A stretch of DNA of 6,283 bases from Deltaproteobacteria bacterium (GTDB lineage Bacteria; Desulfobacterota; DSM-4660; Desulfatiglandales; Desulfatiglandaceae): NCBI GenBank assembly GCA_019313765.1, contig JAFDAP010000105.1, forward strand, positions 1 through 6,283, given 5' to 3'. Positions 5,938-6,283 of this stretch are shown here, one piece after another. Made by a program: the position numbers and the translations under genes. The notes under the pieces were generated by a model. It did no database searches and was not told the origin of the DNA. It worked only from the letters and a program-made list of their open reading frames with translations. How positions within the stretch are numbered: the first letter of the stretch is position 1; the number at the start of each line of letters is the position of its first letter.

Positions 5938-6283
5938 TCATTTCTGAGCCATTTTGTCAACTAACTTGCCATAATATATTTCCGTTTCCGCTAAAAGAGG
6001 AGAAGATCCCCTCCCCATCATGTTCAACTGCAGGATTTTGTAATTGATCCGTTTGATTTGACGGTACTTTTCCTTTTCATCCGGGATTTTTTCCAGCATA
6101 TCCTCCATTTGCCTGATTTCTCTTTTCAGTTCAAGCTCGGGCGGGAGACAATCCGCATTTTTTAAAATCTTATAGGCCAGGCGAAGGTCCTCGGGGACAT
6201 GGCTGTCATCTTCTATACTAAGAGGTTCGCCACTGCCCGGAAGGTCATCAAAATCCCCCCTTTTCTGGGCCTCCGTAATCCTT
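5938..6283 (-). CDS. DUF1992 (DnaJ-C28 conserved domain) protein, 5' end missing
   Basis: An open frame enters from the right edge and ends at a TGA at 5938-5940, giving 114 visible residues. I recognise the DUF1992 domain, named after the conserved part of DnaJ homologue subfamily C member 28. The fragment opens with RITEAQKRGDFDDLPGSGEP, close to the family's GEFDNLPGKGKPL box. It then has VPEDLRLAYKILKN (fragment residues 29-42), LPPELEL (46-52) and a charged helical stretch (about 53-82). Roughly 10-20 residues should be missing at the N-terminus. The bacterial proteins are small and cytoplasmic and lack a J domain; I know of no established role. No terminator separates it from livM 44 bp downstream, so read-through into the importer genes is possible, but a functional link is not implied. 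Confidence 0.85.
   Translation of the reverse strand, partial: RITEAQKRGDFDDLPGSGEPLSIEDDSHVPEDLRLAYKILKNADCLPPELELKREIRQMEDMLEKIPDEKEKYRQIKRINYKILQLNMMGRGSSPLLAETEIYYGKLVDKMAQK

Noticed and set aside
5921..5960. TTGACA (5955-5960, minus) as a promoter for livM
   Set aside because: The -35 is perfect, but at 16-18 bp spacing only TTTTTA-like sequence is found. Better -10 matches need spacing of 20 bp or more. Kept as a weak possibility only.
1..6283. An undescribed defence, toxin or mobile system
   Set aside because: Every complete gene is a clear member of a known transport or ligase family. No unassigned gene, nuclease, reverse transcriptase or integrase is present on either strand.

Overview
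The window reads as a single minus-strand gene block. In transcription order (right to left) it holds the 3' part of a DUF1992 (DnaJ-C28-like) gene, then livM, livH, livG, livF and a long-chain acyl-CoA synthetase gene (fadD-like). All five complete genes belong to one functional theme: a Liv/HAAT-type ABC importer (two permeases, two ATPases) followed by an AMP-forming acyl-CoA ligase. No plus-strand gene is supported. No tRNA, rRNA, CRISPR array, transposase or phage gene is visible.

Organism: the base composition is moderate. The LivF tail is basic and the ligase is of the FAA1 type. The pairing of a liv cassette with such a ligase is, to my knowledge, common in Deltaproteobacteria/Desulfobacterota (sulfate reducers and syntrophs) that live on fatty or aromatic acids. 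This placement is inference from protein style and context, not from a search.

Layout: 1-69 is downstream of fadD and holds a degenerate 7-bp repeat array and a palindromic hairpin. fadD is at 70-1905. A 105-bp gap follows, with an A/T-rich inverted repeat that overlaps the livF stop. livF (2011-2787) and livG (2790-3578 with the preferred start) are 2 bp apart. The gap of about 109 bp before livH holds a GC-rich hairpin and a second 7-bp repeat array. livH is at 3688-4560. The 283-bp gap to livM contains a REP-like multi-hairpin element, a candidate promoter and a third 7-bp repeat array. livM (4844-5893) is followed after 44 bp by the DUF1992 fragment (5938-6283), which runs off the window.

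How it works together: LivM and LivH form the membrane channel, and LivG and LivF power it. A periplasmic binding protein (LivK type) is needed but is not in the window. The ligase gene at the end suggests that the imported substrate is a carboxylic acid that is trapped as a CoA thioester, rather than a branched-chain amino acid. The proteins themselves are ordinary family members. The less ordinary content is in the gaps, where heptameric repeats abut the 3' ends of three of the five genes and REP-like hairpins lie inside the operon.
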